Positions 61,058 to 64,000 of a stretch of 64,000 nucleotides of DNA are shown in pieces. The notes under the pieces were generated by a model that ran no database searches, was not told the origin of the DNA, and saw only the letters and a list, made by a program, of their open reading frames with translations. Position 1 is the stretch's first letter; each line of letters starts with the position of its first letter. The translations under genes were made by a program, and so were the position numbers. Source of the DNA: Prosthecobacter sp. (GTDB lineage: Bacteria > Verrucomicrobiota > Verrucomicrobiia > Verrucomicrobiales > Verrucomicrobiaceae). The stretch lies in NCBI GenBank assembly GCA_019186985.1, contig JABARQ010000011.1:1-64000 (forward strand), written 5' to 3'.

Positions 61058-62731
61058 CTAATCTGCCGCGACATTGAGGTCGGAGAACAGCACGCACCAG
61101 TTCCAGAGCGGGTAGGGCAGTCCCGCCCTGGCGCCATAGGCCGCGTCAGCGAACGAATGCACGGAGCGCTCCGGATCGGAGTCACGCAGGTTGCCGTAGC
61201 TGAACGAACGCTGGGCTGTGACGGCCTGGCCCTTTTCGAAACGGACGGCATTGCGCAGCTCCTTGGGATCGTAGCGCAGAAGCGTCCGGCCGCCGTCTTC
61301 ACGAACGGACCGGATCACCACCCGCGCGGGTTTTCCGGCCAGGCTGGTGATGAGAAACGCGCCTTCGTTGATCAGTGGGCGCAGGCGGTCCGTCAGGAGG
61401 CCTTCCAGCAACACGTCCTCCTGGCCGCCTTCGGCCTTTTGCAGTTCAACGATGCTGCCGAGCGCCGTTGCAAAGGGGTGTCCGTAGCTGAGCCTGCATG
61501 TTTCATCTTCAGGAAGCGGTTTCGTGAGCTGGATGCGAATGCTGGCGGGGCCGCTGACTGTGACTGAGCTTAGCGACAGCGTCCGTCCATTGCCGTCATG
61601 GGCCCTGAAGCCGGCCAGCGAGGTGAAGCCGCCGGATGTGGCGGTTTCCTGGCGTGCCAGGAAATCCGTGTCGATCACCAGCGGAGGCCGCGGCACGGTG
61701 AACTCAACCTCCATGGCGGTGCGTCCCGGCAGGAGCCTTGCCTTGCGCGGCCGCAGCGGCTGCCATGCCTCACCTTTATCAAGGACACGATGCATGACCT
61801 TGCCAACCTGCTCACCCCACCAGCGTTCGCCGTCGGCGGAGAGATGAATCGGGTCACCATGACGTCCGGGCGGATAGCGGCTGTGGATGGCGCTTGTCAC
61901 CGCATAATGTGGTCCCACGAGATGGATGCGGGGATCCTTGTCCGCCGCCATGAGCTGCGCCTCTCCGGCCGGCCCCAGGGTCTGGTAGGTGAACATCGGC
62001 AGGTCGGCCTGCTGTCCGGTGACCGCCCCAAGGTCGGTTGACCATCCTTTTCGATAGGCGATGAGCTGGTCACGGTACCAGGCCAGGCCTGCCTCGCGCG
62101 GCAGCTCCCTGTCCCATCGTGTGGGCATGATGCCTCCCGCCGGACCGCCATTGCCCTCGCCCTGCATCCAGTAGAGCGCCTCGATGCGGAATACCTCTCC
62201 GGCGGCCCCTGCCTGCTGAACCGCCCGTCGTGCGTCATCCAGGCTGGTCCGGTAGTGGCCGCCGCCGTGCCTTCTTGAAACCGGGGTGCGTTCATCCGTG
62301 GAAAGGTCAGCGCTGGAGAGCTCCTGAATCTGCCTGCCGCCCTGGCCCGCGCAGGCCACGAGGAAGCGCTGGGATGCGTCAGCAGCCGGAGTTCGGCTGA
62401 AGTTCATCCTGGCTGCCCTCCAGTGATCCGCCATGCCATTGGCCGCCGTCTCGCCAAGACCGCCGTTCACCTGGGCGTGAAGCGGCACCCTTCGAAAGGA
62501 TTCATCGGCGCGTTTCTCAGGTGATGCCGGATGATCCTGGGGCAGCCAGGTTCGGACACCGCGCCGAAACATGAGATTGCCCCAGCCTGTGTCTGTGGGC
62601 GTCACCAAAGGCAGGGACTCGGAGCCATCACACAAAGACTGCCCCATCATCCAGATGCCGGAGACGGTGGAAGCCGGCTCTGAGGCGAGGAGCGGGATGG
62701 CAATGATGAGGGCCCAGATGCGGCGGTTCAT
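61058..62731 (-). CDS. Secreted sialate O-acetylesterase-like SGNH hydrolase
   Basis: 557 residues from the ATG at 62731 (signal peptide MNRRIWALIIAIPLLASEP). Block I GIWMMGQSLCDGSESLP has the nucleophile Ser in GQSxxxG; MQGEGN matches block III; HGDPIHLSADGERWW gives the Asp-x-x-His pair. This SASA/DUF303 family removes O-acetyl groups from sialate or plant polysaccharides. A C-terminal extension of about 220 residues after the catalytic part is beta-rich. The upstream esterase gene is 59 bp away. Confidence 0.88.
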   Translation of the reverse strand: MNRRIWALIIAIPLLASEPASTVSGIWMMGQSLCDGSESLPLVTPTDTGWGNLMFRRGVRTWLPQDHPASPEKRADESFRRVPLHAQVNGGLGETAANGMADHWRAARMNFSRTPAADASQRFLVACAGQGGRQIQELSSADLSTDERTPVSRRHGGGHYRTSLDDARRAVQQAGAAGEVFRIEALYWMQGEGNGGPAGGIMPTRWDRELPREAGLAWYRDQLIAYRKGWSTDLGAVTGQQADLPMFTYQTLGPAGEAQLMAADKDPRIHLVGPHYAVTSAIHSRYPPGRHGDPIHLSADGERWWGEQVGKVMHRVLDKGEAWQPLRPRKARLLPGRTAMEVEFTVPRPPLVIDTDFLARQETATSGGFTSLAGFRAHDGNGRTLSLSSVTVSGPASIRIQLTKPLPEDETCRLSYGHPFATALGSIVELQKAEGGQEDVLLEGLLTDRLRPLINEGAFLITSLAGKPARVVIRSVREDGGRTLLRYDPKELRNAVRFEKGQAVTAQRSFSYGNLRDSDPERSVHSFADAAYGARAGLPYPLWNWCVLFSDLNVAAD

Positions 62732-62790
62732 GTCAGGAGTTGGTCGGGAATGCTGCGGTCTTTGAGGGTGCTTTGGCTCAGGGTGGGCGA

Positions 62791-63993
62791 TCACGGACCG
62801 AAGCTCATGACTGCTTGGAAGAGCTGTTCCTGAAGGGTCGTTGCCGGCCGGCCGTCGTGGGGGTGCCGCACCTCACACTTCACGCCGAGGGGCCTCAGGG
62901 TCTCCTGGAGCATCAGGCCGAGCAGGGCGCTGTGCGTAGGATCCGGCTGAGGCTCGCCCTTCACCGGCGGCCTGTCCTCCTTGGTGGTGAGAATGAAGGC
63001 GGGAGGATCGTCGGCGCTGGCATGGGAGATGGGGGACCACTCGCGCAGGTCGGCGAGGTGGCGGTCACGGCTGGCAAGGAAGGGGGCGAAGGCCTCCCTG
63101 CGTGTCCGGCCTGCATAACCAAAGGCATGTCCGCCGTATTCGCTGTTCGGGATCCATTCGACGAGCTGTCGTGGATCCAGCGAAGGCTGGGGCGCCTTGG
63201 TGACGGTGTGGCGGACGCGGGTGGACTCACGGGCCACCGGATCCCCCGACTTCGGGTCGGCCATGTCATCGTGCATGGCCAGCCAGAGACTGGAGCAGCC
63301 GCCGGCGCTGACGCCACAGGCGGCGATGCGTGTCTTGTCGAGGTTCCATTCGACGGCCCTGGAGCGCAGGAACTGCAAAGCGCGGGCGGCATCCTGCAGA
63401 GGCCATTGCAGGGGTGGTGAGACGCCGGCGGCATTAGCATCGGCCAGGAAGCGGTAGTTGATGGAGGCCACGGAGACGCCCGCATCGAGAAATGCGCGCA
63501 CGTCCAGATGCTGGTGGATGTCGGTCTTGTCCTGCGCTCCCCAGCCGCCGCCGTGTATGTAGAACACAACGGGCGCGGGCTTGTCCGGGTCTGCCAGCCA
63601 CACGTCAAGCGTCTGGCGGAAGTGCGATCCATAGGGCACGTCCACATGAGTGGCGGGCGTGGCGTCGGCCCTGTCGCTGGCGCTGGCCTTGCGCACCTCC
63701 GCCGGGGGCATCCAGCCGTTCCGGCGCTGTTCGCCGGGCTCGTAGGCGCAGGTGATGAAGTACAATCCTTCAGGCTCAAGCTTTGAAGGCGGCACGTTCA
63801 CCTGAAGCTGGGTGAACCCGTCGGCGAACCAACTTTGATAACCATCTGCTCCGTCCTGCCGCAGCGGGGCGCCGTTGAGGCGCACGTCCAGCTTTGCCGG
63901 AGCCCGGTAGGGAAGCCGCATCCGGAAGCCGATGCCATGCGTGATCCTGGCATCCGTCGTCGGGGCAAGAAGCTGTTCATCGGTCTGGTCCAT
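62791..63993 (-). CDS. Alpha/beta-hydrolase (carboxylesterase type), probably partial
   Basis: At least 400 residues; the reading frame is still open at the edge (64000), and the ATG at 63993 may be internal. The HGGGW oxyanion motif and GVSAG (nucleophile Ser) show an alpha/beta-hydrolase of the BD-FAE/carboxylesterase type; the C-terminal His is not firmly assigned. The N-terminal 110 residues have no clear match. First gene in the window of the leftward carbohydrate cluster, so it probably deacylates the same glycan. Confidence 0.8.
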   Translation of the reverse strand: MDQTDEQLLAPTTDARITHGIGFRMRLPYRAPAKLDVRLNGAPLRQDGADGYQSWFADGFTQLQVNVPPSKLEPEGLYFITCAYEPGEQRRNGWMPPAEVRKASASDRADATPATHVDVPYGSHFRQTLDVWLADPDKPAPVVFYIHGGGWGAQDKTDIHQHLDVRAFLDAGVSVASINYRFLADANAAGVSPPLQWPLQDAARALQFLRSRAVEWNLDKTRIAACGVSAGGCSSLWLAMHDDMADPKSGDPVARESTRVRHTVTKAPQPSLDPRQLVEWIPNSEYGGHAFGYAGRTRREAFAPFLASRDRHLADLREWSPISHASADDPPAFILTTKEDRPPVKGEPQPDPTHSALLGLMLQETLRPLGVKCEVRHPHDGRPATTLQEQLFQAVMSFGP

Positions 63994-64000
63994 GGCGACC

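Overview
This 64 kb window is a gene-dense, high-GC bacterial chromosome segment. It most likely comes from the Verrucomicrobia (PVC superphylum), close to Prosthecobacter or Verrucomicrobium. The placement rests on gene families typical of that group: PVC-type CxxCH cytochromes with an HMPP methionine motif, a DUF1549/DUF1553 plus DUF1501 pair, a secreted sulfatase, sialate O-acetylesterase and DUF1080 genes, a sigma factor paired with a Ser/Thr kinase, a threonyl-tRNA synthetase with a planctomycete-style insertion, and few clear Shine-Dalgarno sites. No rRNA, tRNA, transposase, integrase, phage gene or CRISPR array was found. It looks like core chromosome with some accessory glycan and cytochrome genes.

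Region by region. (1) 131-8943: a membrane metallopeptidase-like gene stands divergent from a rightward run holding a DUF2231-cytochrome fusion, a cytochrome carrying two leucine-rich-repeat blocks and two hemes, a lipoprotein, the System II cytochrome c assembly genes (ResB/Ccs1 and CcsA) and a DUF5069 gene. (2) 9011-9950: moaC and mogA/moaB for molybdenum cofactor; a strong terminator ends 5 nt before the moaC start codon. (3) 9959-18872: a secreted unknown, a DUF1015 protein, a large double-VWA membrane protein, a sulfatase, hisC and a parallel beta-helix protein. (4) 18957-24527: malQ, a lipoprotein aminopeptidase, a parvulin isomerase and an ABC ATPase/permease pair. (5) 24681-38285: an SPFH-HTH fusion, an RRM protein with a perfect (CCG)11 tract, menE, topB, thrS, two tandem pstB genes, a periplasmic HMA protein, a rhomboid protease, scpA, menA and fabG. 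(6) 38338-49288: two AraC-family regulators, an HtrA/Deg protease, the DUF1553/DUF1501 pair, an L,D-transpeptidase, a Tat-exported pyruvyl-transferase-like protein and a membrane protein. (7) 49406-58450: a 1390-residue five-module heme protein, an ECF-like sigma factor with a kinase whose DFG motif reads NFG, and a three-module M28 peptidase. (8) 58472-64000: leftward secreted carbohydrate-active genes (BNR sialidase-like, propeller glycosidase-like, SGNH acetylesterase, alpha/beta-hydrolase); the last runs off the window.

How they fit together: the ResB/CcsA pair can mature the many c-type cytochromes encoded here (1211, 2448, 49406). MenE and MenA make menaquinone for the same electron transport chain. 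The secreted hydrolases and PVC cytochromes suggest a life based on complex sulfated or acetylated polysaccharides. The most unusual items are the two short-period repeat tracts (a 7-nt palindromic array and a 9-nt array) inside the coding sequence of the 1390-residue heme protein, the LRR-heme fusion next to its probable maturation system, the NFG pseudokinase next to a sigma factor, and the terminator abutting moaC.
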